The position numbers were made by a program, and so were the translations under genes. Below the pieces are notes generated by a model that was not told where the DNA came from, ran no database searches, and saw only the letters and a program-made list of their open reading frames with translations. DNA of 64,000 nt from Coriaria nepalensis (lineage: Eukaryota > Streptophyta > Magnoliopsida > Cucurbitales > Coriariaceae): NCBI GenBank assembly GCA_027186245.1, contig CP114486.1:9562501-9626500 (forward strand). Direction: 5' to 3'. Below, piece after piece: positions 36,223-48,539 of this stretch; position 1 is the stretch's first letter, and each line of letters begins with the position of its first letter.

Positions 36223-36715
36223 TACGATTTTATTGCTTTACTTAATCTTGTCTATTTTTGTCTTTCTTTGTATTTCCTCTATCATTCTTCATCTTTCCTT
36301 ATCCTTTTTAATCTTCCTTTACCCTCCTTCATCTTCTTTCATCCTTCCTTCATCCTTCTTCATTTTGTTTTTCATCCTTTTCCATCCTTCACCATCATTC
36401 TTCATACTTCTTCATCCTTCATCTTTTTTCATCTTTTTAATCTTTCTTGATTTATCCCAACCGAATCTAATAGGCTCCAAGTCAAGCTTAATCAATCTTG
36501 ATAAGTCCTAATCAATCCAATTATTCTAAGTCTTTCAACCTTGACTATTTGATTAGCCTTTTTTCCATTTAGTTGTGATATAACAGTTTGAGAGGATAAT
36601 TATTAGAAGGTCGAGTCATGCATCTAGATGATAGGACTTACGTAAATCCAAAATATTTCTTAATTAATCAGGTAGGATTTATTCACTACTGATTTAGCAT
36701 GGTTAAAGGTTTATA
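35590..36715 (+). repeat. Gypsy LTR, family B, copy 1
   Basis: 35,590-35,960 is the reverse complement of 54,780-55,110, and the terminal part (36,570-36,700) matches 51,240-51,400 inverted and parts of 54,310-54,480. Landmarks are 'gagccttatatgtattt', 'attttaactattaagag' and 'gaggataatta'. A pyrimidine-rich zone (36,230-36,450, ttcatccttc-type) and a (TTA)n tract at 36,190-36,213 lie inside. The left edge may extend to about 35,470. Confidence 0.7.
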
Positions 36716-37655
36716 ATGCCGTTCGGATTGACAAATGCACCCACATAATTTTAGGATTTAATGAATCAAGTATTCAAAGATTTTCTTCATAAATCTTTGG
36801 TTATCTTTCTCGATGATATACTGGTGTATTCTAAATCCAGGAAGGAGCATGAACACTACTTGGAGGCAGTATTGCAAAGATTGAAGGAGCAAAAACTTTC
36901 GCAAAATTCTCAGTGTGAGTTCTGGTTGGAGGAGGTGAAATTCCTAAGGCATGTAGTGTCTAGAGGAGGAATACTAATCGACCGACAAATATTGAAATAA
37001 TAATGAAATAGCCTGCTCTTACCATTGAAATAATAATGTTAGTATAGAAGATTTATGGAGGGATTTCCAATCTTCCAAGACTGCTTATAGACCTCACTAA
37101 GAAGAAAGTGAAGTATAAGCGGATGGATAAATGTGAACAAAGGAGGCTTACCAGTGCGCCCATTCTTACCATACTCATTGAAGCAATAAGGTTTACAATT
37201 TATAGTGACACATCAAGGATAGACCTAAGAGCATTTCTTATGTAAGATGGGAAGGTTGTAGCCTACGTCTTGAGAGAAATGAAGGATCACGAGGGAAACT
37301 ACCCAACTTATGATTCAGAACTAGCAGTGGTACTGTTTGTCTTAAAGATATGGCAACACTACCTGTACGGGGCCGCTATAAGATATTCATGGATCACAAA
37401 AGTCTCAAGTATATTTTTACTTAAAAGAAGCTCAATATGAGATATAGAAAATGGTTGTAGTTAGTTAAGACTACGACTCTGAGATTCTCAATCACCCTGG
37501 AAGGACGAATAAAATTGCTGATGCGCTAAGTCGAAGTCTCCAACAACATTGATGGAACTTAATGCCCTGCCTCAACCACTACAAAATGATATGAACAAGG
37601 CGGGTGTAGAGATAGTTATGGGTGAAATGTTGGCCTTAACTCTTTAAGTCGTTGG
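36716..37655 (+). pseudogene. Gypsy retrotransposon RT-RNase H fragment
   Basis: RT starts within the palm (about 36,716) and shows [19 protein letters not shown] at about 36,805, the second Asp-Asp catalytic block, then the connection region ending at 36,997. RNase H pieces follow from about 37,190 (SDTSRIDLRAFL) and 37,385 ([11 protein letters not shown]). The stretch leading toward integrase is at about 37,560. Stops are frequent. Gag, protease and the first RT half are missing because LTR sequence abuts RT directly, and it is cut on the right by copia LTR sequence at about 37,660. Confidence 0.8.
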
Positions 37656-37699
37656 ATCTCCTTGAACCCAGAGTTGAATTTGTATTTTAAATTTTGACT

Positions 37700-39927
37700 T
37701 TCGAGTTCTCGATCCAATTGGACTACACCAAAATACGCATTGAGGCATATAAATATAAATCCATATGGAATTCTTTCTTACATTTTCTAATTAATCAAGG
37801 AACTAGAAAATGAATCAAGAAATGTTCAAATGAGAGAAGAAGTTTACCGAGCAACTACTGCTCCAAAATTGCAAGGTTTTCACCTTTTGATATGATTTGC
37901 CATCTTGAGCCACCATGTACCACTGTCGTGAATCACCGTCTGCTGATGTACACCACCCAATGCCACTGTTGCAAAACTACCTCAAATAATCCCATTTTCT
38001 TCTATCGAACCAAGCCGTCACCCAATTTCTACTAGTATCCATATGAACAATAACTCTTGATTAATTTCTAAGTTGATCTTCACTCATGTGATTTCAACCT
38101 TTGGAACAGGAACATGATGGTAAGATGGTTAGAAAGAAAATGAATCTCATTCACTCTCTCCCTAATGAAATGGCCGGTCACTCTTTGATCTAATCAAAGA
38201 GTTGTTTTATTGAACAAATGGCCAAAAGTCATCATTAATAGATGAGTGGGAAACATCTTTCCCCTAATTCATGTTTCCCACTTTTGCTAGTGGGAACACA
38301 TGATTCATGTGCTTCCAAGTGGGGTTACATGATTCCACTTATCAACTTATTAAGTGGGTTTCACCGTGGGCCAACTCGGTTATTTTTATACCATAGCCCG
38401 AAAATTTTTACTATAGTTGGAGAAATTTTACAATTCCAAATTATTGTTAAGCTTACATCAGTAAAGTCCAATTTGGACATTTGTATATATGCCCAGTTTC
38501 GCCCATTAATACTTTAATGACCAACTGGGTTTTTTCATTTGACCCAAAAAATATAATTTGACTTTATATTTATTGAATCTGCATGTAATATTTTTCTATC
38601 TAATTATTTAATTTCAAGTTAAATCTAAATCACACTTTGGATATGCTAGTAGTGCGAGTGTGGTCTAGATATTACAAATTAAACTAATTAATGATTTAAC
38701 TATTAAATCAAATTCTCTAAGACAAATCAAATTTCCAAATGAAGATCTTAACTGAGATCCAATTGTCCTTTATGTTTGTGACTTAATAGATTCTACAATA
38801 TGCTAGCATGTGAGCCCCACAACCACTTGTGGGTTTTATTCATATAAGTGAATGAACTATTTGAATCTTAAACCATATTTTAAGTTAAATAGTTAATTCA
38901 ATCATCTTCCATGATTAATTAATTTTAAACTACCAAACTCACATTGACCTTTAACAAAGTGTATGAGACACCCGTATAATGAGAAGTTCTAAGAACGTTA
39001 CAAATATTTGTCATGACTATTACTGCACCAGAATGATCTTTTCATCTATTACAAATATTTCGGTTAGTCCTAGAGCATGGTTTAAATGTTAATCCTTACT
39101 AGACTTGACTTTATGAATCACTTGATTCCCCTTATGAAAATTTGGATAATGGATCTGTGCAAACTCATTTCCAACCATTTCACTTTGCAAAGAATTTCCT
39201 TGTCGGATAAGGTACATTACTCATAGGATTCATCCTTTAAGAATGAGATGATGAATTCCATTTTATCACCCTACAGACTGCATATACTTGAATACATGCT
39301 CAATGGTTCATCTTTTTGGTGACTCTTAGGTAGGGTCACGAAGAATGATATCAAAGCATGATATTTCATAAGGCAGGACTGTAGCGATCTCAAGTTTGAG
39401 AATCATAAGTATAATCATTACTTGACAAGTCTCACTAACAATTATTAATATTACCATTGAGATTTGTCTCATGATAATATTCAGTGATTAATCTTCTATT
39501 ACTCACCTACATGTCTAACATGATATTCTCCAATACCGATGATTATGAAAACATCATTTTTCCTAAGAAAAAGATATCACATGTAATAGTTTTTCCGAAT
39601 TGTTATTATCCTATTATGAAACTCCTATGACTACAAACTATTTGGGTTTTAGGCTTATACCCATTTAGATCTCACCAAGCATGATCTCTATTATGATTCC
39701 AAGTGTATGTGTAAGACCTGAGAATCTTTGAAGTATGCTATGCAATTAATCATGCATGCAATTTGTTATTTATAATATTATAACATCATGATAGATTATT
39801 ATATGCTCTATTAAATATTACACATTTATTTATATTGATAACTTATATAATTCAAGATTGATTCTTGTAAGTATTTATCCATATCATATCACACCTAATT
39901 GACTTAACAAGCATTATACTTTCAATC
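37700..39927 (-). repeat. Copia-type LTR, family A, copy 2
   Basis: A long non-coding block matching 49.0-51.2 kb closely along its length. Matches include 'cccaatttctactagtatccatatg' against 'cccaacctctacaagtatccacatg' (split by differences) and 'gagccccacaac'. Its minus-strand start is TGAAAGTATAATGC at about 39,927. It directly adjoins the copia pol end at 39,950, so it is the 3' LTR of that element. The low edge is approximate. A short open frame at 38,242-38,517 is not a gene. Confidence 0.7.
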
Positions 39928-39949
39928 TTCCATTTGCATTAAATTCAAT

Positions 39950-40215
39950 CACTTTTGAATCTTATTCACATATTATCAAGATGATGATTCAAACTTATGT
40001 TATTGAAGTTCCTTAGCTTGTGGATCCATTATGTGATATATTATTGTCAATTCTCTTATGTTCTCTATAACTCCTTTGACAATTTTTCGGATAAAGTGAC
40101 AATGATTAATACGTGTTTGGATTTCTAATGAGACCTTAGTTCTTTCACTTTCACTGTGCACCATTTGATTATTGTAAAACAGTACTACGTTATCAATAAT
40201 GCTTTGAATCTATTA
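39950..40215 (-). pseudogene. Copia pol C-terminal fragment
   Basis: Minus-strand sequence reads through a short frame with INHCHFIRKIVKGV, the pattern that ends copia RNase H, followed by a stop and then the LTR. The upstream part is lost at about 40,220. Only the last tens of codons remain. Confidence 0.5.
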
Positions 40216-40559
40216 AACCAGAACACTTCTTTTCCCTAAATAACAGTAATGCATTCATTCTTTCTTAACTGGATTATCAATCGATTCTCGCTTGAAACTT
40301 TTCTAACTAACCGATTGAATCAATTAGCAAAAAATAGAACATAATGTAGTTTCATTTCTTTGATTGAAAAATTAAGTGTGATAACCTTAATTTCAATCAA
40401 GAATCTATGTAGATTTAGAACATATTCTTAGTTTTTCTCAAGAACGATATAATGCTCTTGACCACATTTTAATGTTTTCAAATGAAATTCCTTATTTTCA
40501 TGCTCGTAACACTTGGAGCATAAACAATATTTAATTTCGTAAATATCATACATGACAAA

Positions 40560-41220
40560 GTGTGGAGTGTAGAGTGTGGGTGTGCTAGAAGTACGGAGAC
40601 TTCGAAGATGGAAGAACGGTAATTTAAATTGCAATAAAATAAAGTGCCGAAATATTAATAATAGAAAGATAAAATGCATAAAGATAAAGAGCATATAAAT
40701 AAAATGCAAGATAAATAAAAGGTGCTTAATTTAAATGGTGAAGTAAAATAAATTCATTGCATTAAATTAATGATATGTTAGTGTAATGAAAATTAATCTG
40801 ACTTGATAACAAACCCAAAAAAAACATTATAGAATGCTTAATAGGTGACACTAGTCTTGGACACTCATTTGATCGATGTTTGTTGGGTTATTATTCTGTG
40901 TCTTTTTATCTTCAGCAAAGGGCTCTAATTATAGGCCTAGGATACTTGAGTTACAAGTCTTCTTACTTTGTTGGCAAGGCTTCCTATTTCCGAAAAATCC
41001 TCTTCCAAAAATCTGATTTATTTGTCAAGCCTTTAAGAAATAGTTATTTTGTTGGAAAGTCCTTTGAATAAACCACAAGGCCTCTTCTCTTTGTAATATG
41101 AGCATTGGATTAGCTGAAACTCCCTTAAATTAGTTAAACTTCACCTCTTCTTTGTAGAAGAACCCCTCAAATTTGATGAAATACCCCTAAATTTGGTAAA
41201 AATACTTACCTACTTTGCTT
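40560..41220 (-). repeat. 3' LTR of the gag-only gypsy-type element
   Basis: It matches 44,590-45,350 in order: 'gataaataaaa', 'aaataaattcattg', 'cctaggatacttgag', 'ttttgttggaaagtcct' and 'ccacaaggcctcttctcttt'. Similarity fades beyond about 41,220. Confidence 0.75.
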
Positions 41221-42076
41221 GATGGTCGCCCCTGAATTTTTTCCTGGGGTAGCTTGATGGCCGCCCCACCATTAGTTGACACAGACAGCCACGCAACTGA
41301 CCATTGGATCATCAAGCATGCCAACACAAGAGATTTCATGTCGACCAATTGAGAACACATAGCCTTCATGATGGTTCTCATATGCATTTTTATACTATGT
41401 GTGCCTAGTCGGTCATCAGTCAAGGAGCTTCTTCTTCTATTTGTTGCTCTTACTTGAGGCGACCGTTTTTTCCTCGCCTCCTTCCTTTTGGGCCTTTTGT
41501 ATACAAGCTACAGTGAAATGGTGGCTTGACCTTTCCCTATGGCTGGTGGGGCCTTCTTTGTGCTTCAACATTGGTTATACTTTCACTTCCCAACCCTTAA
41601 CCCTAGGGCAAGCGCATAAAATTGATTGTTCCAACTTGTACTTCATCTTCATTGATTGGGGGGCATCCCAAGTTGAATTTTACCGATGTTGAGATAGATG
41701 TGGGAGTCATGCCACGTCAGATGTTATGGCTACTGATTAGCACCTTATTGTAGAGTAGTTAGCCGATTAGGTGAGTCCCGACTCTAAAACCTTGATCTCC
41801 TTTTGAAGTTTTTGATCTTTTGGCGTAGACTTTATATTTTCTTTGTCTAATAGTTGATTGATCTCTCTTTGGGTACTACAAAGGTTGATCCTAAGGAGAT
41901 CATAGCGACGACCCTTGTCGGTTTTTTTGGCCGTCCAACCCATCAGCCAGATTCCTTCACTTTTTTTGACATATCGGCCACCTGGGATTGCATTGAGGCA
42001 TTCCTAAGATTACCCATTGCTTAGGCTGTTAGAGGTACTATTCATTATGAGACCCTAGCCGACATTAATCGGTTGC
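41221..42076. other. Internal region of the gag-only element without clear coding
   Basis: The end of the LTR is probably within 41,221-41,440. The rest shows only short frames on both strands, with no recognised family. Confidence 0.4.
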
Positions 42077-43555
42077 TTAACTAGAAGGACCCCTTGTTTG
42101 ACTAGAATCAACCTTATAAAATATTGCCACCCACACTCCTATAGTGAAGTTAGCCTTGAGCTCTAGTGTGTGTGAGGCCATCAGATCAGCTATCTTGTTG
42201 GCCATATCAAGAGGATCGACTTCTCCTTGGTTGACCGACTGGATAGGCGCATTTTCTGGCAGATCATCAAACTGGATTGGTTCTCCCTCGAGTGGGTCAT
42301 CTAGAATGATATTCAAGGTCTTAAATGACGAAGATAATCCGCTTCTTGCTAAGTTGCTATTTTTGCTATCTTTGATAGGTTGTTCCCTCCGAGATGCCCG
42401 TTTCCATTGTTATTCCTTCCTTTAAGAGTATGTTGGTTGCCTCTTAAGAATTTCGAATGCTCTTGCCATTGTTATTCCTTCCTTTAAGAGTATGTTGGTT
42501 GCCTCTTAAGAATTTCGAATGCTCTTGCCATTTCCAAATTGACAGGATTAGCCTTAGGGCAACGATCATTCTCGGCCTCTTCTGGATGGTCGGTGAATCT
42601 TTGACTGAGAGGCTCGTCTTTGGACCGCTTGGCCAATCATAATGGTAATTGTTTAGTTGACTAATTGAGTATTTATCTCTCTGGTCACCTCAGTCATAAG
42701 CATCGCCTTGATGGATACATGATCGGAAATGAGAGCATAAGGATGGCCAATTGAGTGGACAATTCGGCCGGTTTGTAGGCATATAGACTTGGTAAGCTTT
42801 TGGTCTGCTGCTGTGGTGCTACTCCGCATGTTGACCCAAACGGGCTTTGAACAGTCAGTATGCAGTCGGCAACAGTCGATCCATCCCATCATTTTGGCAA
42901 GATGAGACCTCAAATCACCATGACAACATTAGTATTTGTAGGAAAATGATTGGAATCAACTACCATAGTGGGTGGCTCTCCAAGACTTAAGTCTTTTATC
43001 AATTCTTTCCTGAATATGCTGCCAGAATACTAAGAAATAATTCATCCAATGATAGTAAGAATTATGATATTTGCAATAATCCTTACCTCGTAACTCATCG
43101 GCCGATGACAACTTGCGGTAAAGAGGAATCTTCAACAAAATGTTGAATATTTCACTCACTTTGTTCAGGTAAAATGAGAAGGCATTGTTCTTCTCATGAG
43201 GATTCATCTTGACCGTCTCATAGCTTGAAGACTTGCCAAGAGTTGAAAGTGTTAAGTGGCTTGTACCTAATTATTTTGGCAATGTTCAAGTCATAGTTGG
43301 ATTCCTAGTAGTAGGCCATCGTTGACAATCCTTTCCTGAAGACCTCATCTTTCAACAGCCCTTCGTATCTAGCCGGCTTAGTGGACAACTTAAAAACGTC
43401 TCGAAATTTTATCCCTCCGAACTTCTTCTGGAGTTTTATGTCCATATCATTGACGACAAGTTTGGAAAACTCTTGTTTTGCCTGAACTACATGGCATTGG
43501 TTCCTTAACTCTTTGAACCGCAACAAGAAAGCCTCGGTTGATTCACCCATTCATT
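42077..43555 (-). pseudogene. Gypsy-type gag, decayed
   Basis: The minus-strand order is as follows. A capsid-like gag core lies at 43,550-43,305 and begins GESTEAFLLRFKELRN, then KKFGGIKFRDVFKLSTKPARYE. A linker with CKYHNSYYHWMNYF sits at 43,207-42,956, the place where such gags carry a Cys-His motif. Further frames follow at 42,913-42,653 and 42,316-42,077. The pieces are separated by stops and frame changes, and a 62-bp perfect tandem duplication (42,404-42,527) disrupts the region between the last two. The retrotransposon-gag assignment rests on the core motif. Confidence 0.65.
42404..42527. repeat. 62-bp perfect tandem duplication
   Basis: The unit starting ccattgttattccttccttt occurs at 42,404 and again at 42,466 with no difference, and its first bases recur at 42,528. 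Confidence 0.9.
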
Positions 43556-44510
43556 AGGATAATCCAGACAAATCAACTATTGTAACTTATGGTTGAGGGC
43601 GATAGAATTTGGTATGGAAGTGTTGCTTCATATCCTACCAAGTCCTTATTAAGTTAGGAGGTAGCCTAATATACGAAATGAAAGCCTGCCCAGTTAAGGA
43701 GTTGGCGAATAGTTAGACCTATTGCCAATTGTTTCCACCTGCCTCATGGCATCGCATTGAACGGTAAAGTGGCCAATGTGTTATACGGTTGACTGATCTG
43801 GGCTGTCTAAAAAAATAAGGTGAAATCTAGAACTCGATATCTAAAAAGGAAAGGTCCATGGTCAATCTCATCGGGATATAGCCTATGGTACAGAGCCGAA
43901 GCAGCTATAAAATGGCGGGACCGTTGATATCGTGTATAATATTATATAGTTGATATCGGCCGATCATCAATGGTATCGGCTGATTCTCGGCCATGATACC
44001 ATTATCCTGGACAGCGTGGGGGTTTCTAATCTACCCCCTACAATGCTCTTGTCGATGGAATAAATCTTAAAAAACAATGATTATTCTCCTACAATATTGA
44101 AGCATTCCCCTACAATAATGATTATTTTCAACAATCTGGGCATCTGATTCGTCCATTCTCTCGAGGCGTCAGACAATCAAAACATTAGAGAGCTTCTGAA
44201 CTAAGCTTCCATGATAGATAACCCAAGCTGACCGAATGCTAGATGCACGTAGGGTGAAGTCGGCCTCATCGATCGATTCCTCCATTTGTTGGCTCATCTC
44301 TACCAGGTTTACCTCTTTTCTACAGTGTCCTACTCCTAATCCATTTGTTGGCTCATCTCTACCAGGTTTACCTCTTTTCTGCAGTGTCCTACTCCTAAGG
44401 TGGATTAGAACCAGGTGGCTGTGGACTAGAGGGTTTTTGCAAGTCACTATCAACTCAACAATTTTTGAGGCTATGGCTACTCAATAGGTTCCACCAAGCG
44501 TGCCAATTTA
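43556..44510. other. 5' internal region of the gag-only element, with a 59-bp duplication
   Basis: It is expected to hold the leader and gag N-terminus on the minus strand. An open frame at 44,453-44,169 is interrupted by a 59-base tandem duplication (units at 44,282 and 44,341, two differences). No domain was recognised. Confidence 0.45.
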
Positions 44511-44514
44511 TTAA

Positions 44515-45690
44515 TGTATAAATTCTATGAATGCATGACGAATGGGAAATTACTATTGCAAAATGCAATTGTTTATCCAAACAAAAAATGTAGAGTGCAG
44601 GCATGCCAAAAGTAGGAAATCTTTAAAGATGTAAGAATGGCACTTTAAATTCTAATAAACTAAAGTGTAGAATAAGTAGGGACACAAAGAAAAAGTGTAG
44701 AAAGATATATTGTACATAAACTAAAGGCAAGATAAATAAAATGTGCATTAATTTAAATGGTGTAGTAAAATAAATTCATTGTATTAAATTAGAAACACAT
44801 TAGAATGCTTAACGGGTTACACTAGCCTAGGACACTAAGTCTACTGAAGGGTGAATTAAAATTTGGATTGTGAATTTATGTGGCGAGTTGAGTGTTTGAG
44901 TATCAGGAATACTTGATGAATCATGCAAGCAATAGGCCTATTGAGCAACAAAAAATCCATCAAAGGATTATTTTCTAGGCTTTGGGCCGAGAGGGATGAA
45001 CCGGCGGATCAATGTTGGTTGGATTGTTGTTCTGTGTCTTTTTCCCTTCAACGAACGACTTTATTTGTAAGCCTAGGATACTTGAGTAACAAGTCCCCTT
45101 TCTTGGTCGGTGAGGCTTCCTAATGCTGGAAAAATCTCTTCTAAAAAATCTGATTTCTCTATTTAAACCTCTCAAAAATAGCTATTTTGTTGGAAAGTCC
45201 TATAAATAAGCCACAAGGCCTCTTCTCTTTATTATATGACCCTTGGATTGGCTTAACAGTCCATTGAATCAATCAAATATTAGTTCTTATTTGCGGATGA
45301 ACCCTTTCAATTTGATAAAATACCTATGGATTTGGAAAAAATACCTTTCTGCTTTGTTGCAATGCCTTTGAAAGCATCAAAATATCTTCTCGCTTTGCTG
45401 AAAAACCCTAAAAACGTCAAAAAAGGCTTGAAAGCAAGGAGAAAATACGGTCTGATGGCTAATTCAATCGTCCGAACACGTGACTAGTGGGCCACCTCTT
45501 GGGCGACTAGTCATGGCTCGGTCGGCCGTGGCGGACCGATCTAACAGGCTGTCGGCTTATTTTGGGACTTTATTTGGCTAATTTTGTCCTTTTCTTGGTT
45601 GATTTCCTTCCTTTCTTTCAAAGCTTTTCCACATTATTTGATTTTGGCTAAATTGATAATTTTGGCATTAATAATAGATTATATATTTCA
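44515..45690 (-). repeat. 5' LTR of the gag-only gypsy-type element
   Basis: Partner of 40,560-41,220, with firm similarity at 44,590-45,350. A GC-rich patch at 45,470-45,560 (repeated gactagt/cggtcggcc motifs) resembles 32,680-32,760. Short frames here are not genes. Confidence 0.65.
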
Positions 45691-45699
45691 TGCATTCTC

Positions 45700-45915
45700 T
45701 CTCCATCCAATGAAGAGTAAGATTCCATGACATTTCTTGAAAGCTTTTGTACTAGACCTTTTAGTATTATGTTAATGAGTTAAGCCAAGAAACCTTTTGA
45801 ATCTATCTCTATAGATCTTTTAATTAATAAGCCAAAATGTGATTTACCCATATCTTTCATGGAGAATTTTTTCGATAACCACACAGACGTTTTGTAATAT
45901 AACTACATCATTCTT
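45700..45915 (-). pseudogene. Copia reverse-transcriptase scrap
   Basis: Minus-strand sequence from about 45,915 reads VWLSKKFSMKDMGKSHFGLL and then IEIDSKGFLA. This is the pattern of copia RT past the catalytic site, where a D-M-G block is conserved. It runs on with frame changes to about 45,700. No other domain is adjacent. Confidence 0.6.
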
Positions 45916-45989
45916 AATGAGTAGCTATTCAGACAATGAACATTGTATTACTCTCATTAGCTCTTGTATACACTTAGGTAATCCATTTG

Positions 45990-46150
45990 AATGAATTGAG
46001 AAAAACTCATTTTTCTTAGTGGGTAAAGGATCCCTTATATCGAGTATTATGGTCTAACATATCCAAAGCAACTATAATAAACATACAAGGTAGCGAAACA
46101 ATTTTTCAAAATTACATTACATGTAACTTCTTTATTTTGAAATCAAACGA
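45990..46150 (+). repeat. Direct repeat E, copy 1
   Basis: It matches 47,335-47,480 in the same direction ('tagtgggtaaaggat', 'gttatggtctgacat'-type, 'aaggtagtgaaaca'-type blocks). The spacing is about 1.35 kb. It is possibly an LTR pair piece or a segmental duplication. Confidence 0.6.
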
Positions 46151-47334
46151 TTTGATTTATAGATTTCCTATTCTCGGATACTTGCTTAAATCCTTAGATT
46201 AAACTTGGAACACAACTAGTTTATGTCTCTATATGAAAACCTTAGCATATACCCCATACACTTTTAAGTCCTTATTTCGAATAAAGACGTGGAGTTTTCA
46301 TATCCAAATACATCAAGTGTTAGTTTATATTGATGAATCACAATTCCTTCTTTCGCAAGTTCGTCTTTAGTGAGAATCTAATGAACTATAATTCTTAATC
46401 TAATTGTTAATTTTTTTTTATACTTATCTTTGATTGAAGTTTTCTCTTACTCCTACTGTCATTTTAGAAGTCACACTCTTTCTAGGAAAATAGTATTTCG
46501 GCTAAAAACTCATTTTAGCTTAATGTGCTTTAGAGAAGATATGTCCAAGTCTAAACTAGGGAGATCCCTCAAATTTAAGATCTATTTTATCTTCTCTAAC
46601 TTATCTTTATCATACTTTTAGCAAGAAGTGATCATCTTCATACCTCATACGGATTTATGATATTGTTCCGTCTATCCATATCTAATATGAATCATTTGAT
46701 GCGGATTTATAGAAAAGTATTTTCTCTTTCTATGTGGTGATTTATAGGTCATGGTCAAGTTTGACATAAGCGTGTTTAGTGTGTAAGTCATAATGGACTA
46801 GATCTCATATAGTTTGATTTCTCCATACTAAAACATCATCACATATGACATTTTAGGAGGACTTCACTGAGTGAGAATCTTATTCTCAATGAGGTATATT
46901 TGAAGAAATTCATAACATTGATATTCATATCTTTGATCTCATCAAAAGATAATATTTATGTCTATTTGTTTTCCATCTTATCTCCTTCCATATATATTCT
47001 CATGAATTTATATTTTAATCTTCTATGACTATTTGTTATGAATCCACATACATTAGGGGTGCAGACGTGACACCTTGGGTAACAACATTAGCAAGTTTTT
47101 CATATTTGATAACTATTCTCAAGTATCTACGCAAATCTCTATAGTTAGATCAAATTAACTTCTTTTGTTCTAGGATTAAACACGATGAACCATTCACCAT
47201 TTTTGTTTTAATGAGAATAAACAAAATCATAACATAAGTAAAATAATAAAATCTATTAATTACTAAATTTAAGAGACTTCTTAATCTTACTTATTCTCCC
47301 ACTATTTTGTTACAATCCACTTCACCATTTTAAA
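46151..47334. other. Unassigned, probably degraded retroelement sequence
   Basis: No domain recognised on either strand. The open frame 46,430-46,621 has no signature. Confidence 0.35.
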
Positions 47335-47480
47335 TGGAATGGGAAAAACTAATTTTTCATAGTGGGTAAAGGATCTCCACATCAAATGTTATGGTCTGAC
47401 ATGTGGCCATAACCAACCATAATAACAAGTAAGGTAGTGAAACACCTTTCGCAATTACACACATATAACTCCTTTACTTG
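47335..47480 (+). repeat. Direct repeat E, copy 2
   Basis: Partner of 45,990-46,150, described there. Confidence 0.6.
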
Positions 47481-47929
47481 CCTCTAAAAGAACATGGTCC
47501 CACATTTCTGTAACCAGCCATTCCTTCTAGTTAAGCTTAACCCATTATGTTCGTGTGACATAACAACTACAGAAACTATTATTCCCTATATGTCCATAGC
47601 CGAACATAGTTATAATAGTTGCGATCATTTGCATCTTATACCTATAAATAAGAAATAAACTCATAATTAATCACTAACCTCTATATGTCCATGGCCGATT
47701 AAATGGTAGATTAATATTGAATTCAATGTAACGTCTTGGAAGGAATTATTTAAGGCATTCTTACATAGATTAAAAGCTTAATATTATCAAGAAGGAATTT
47801 CTTTTTATCTAGAGTCATCATGATATCTCTATACATACATAATCTTAATTGTCTAATCACAATAAGTGCCATTGTCGATGATTTCGGACTGAGATAGCAT
47901 ATTCACCTCGGCTTTTTGGAATAGTGTGC
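47481..47929. other. Unassigned sequence between repeat E and a gypsy scrap
   Basis: Nothing recognised. It contains an internal echo 'ctatatgtccatagccga' / 'ctatatgtccatggccga' at about 47,586 and 47,681. Confidence 0.4.
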
Positions 47930-48185
47930 AATATGAAATTGCGACAAAGCTAAAGTTTAGCATGACTTTCCACTCACAAACAAACAGTCAATCAGAAAAG
48001 ATCATTCCGACGTTGGAAGATATAGTTCAGGCATAAGTTTTAGACTTCAAGGGGACTTGGAATCAATACATTTCTCCTACACCAATAGCTTCGAAGTGTC
48101 CATTGGGATGGCTCTATGTAAAGCTTTGTATGGGCGAAATTGCAGATCCCCATTTCATTACATTGCATGATTTGAACCTTGGGTA
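47930..48185 (+). pseudogene. Gypsy integrase core fragment
   Basis: The plus strand reads ATKLKFSMTFHSQTNSQSEK, then LEDIVQA, a stop, VLDFKGTWNQY, and later LCMGEIADPHF. This parallels the integrase core at 5,013-5,288. It is cut on both sides and contains stops. Confidence 0.75.
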
Positions 48186-48539
48186 AGTTCAAAATTTAAC
48201 GTTCTATTAGGATCGCTCTCCCGGCTTTCTAATGGTCTTGCAAACATTTGGTACATACACCGAGCCCTAAACACAAAAGAACTAGAAAGTGAAAGCAAAT
48301 GATATAAAGAGTCTTGAGATGAGCATTGGATGAGATAGAAAGTTATTGAATAGGGATTCATGCATCATATGCATCATTATAAAAAAAACGTTTTGTGAGG
48401 TATGTTTGTACTTGTTGAGTGAAAGTTCATATTTTACCTTCCATGTTGTGGGCACCAAGGGTAAGTAACCTATCTAACTTACTTGATGATCTTGCTGAGA
48501 AAGTGCGATGTTATAGTGGTGGTACCACTATAACGATGG

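Larger units (their letters stand above)
40540..45700 (-). mobile_element. Gypsy-type non-autonomous element with LTR pair and gag only
   Basis: Direct repeats at 40,560-41,220 and 44,590-45,350 flank about 3.3 kb whose only recognisable gene is a minus-strand gag. No protease, RT, RNase H or integrase was found. Just inside the high-coordinate LTR (44,480-44,510), the minus strand reads ttggcacgcttggtgga, in the place where a primer site would sit. The layout fits plant gag-only terminal-repeat retrotransposons. The outer edges and a target duplication could not be fixed. The two LTRs differ clearly, so the insertion is old. Confidence 0.65.

Noticed and set aside
36124..36511. Serine/phenylalanine-rich open frames
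   Set aside because: Produced by a ttcatcctt-type low-complexity zone in a gypsy LTR; related zones occur reversed at 51.5 and 54.5 kb.
38242..38517. 91-codon open frame
   Set aside because: It lies inside a copia LTR with a related copy at 49-51 kb where the frame is not kept.
42144..42642. Plus-strand open frames in the 42 kb region
   Set aside because: They lie opposite the decayed minus-strand gag and across the 62-bp duplication, and no family was recognised.
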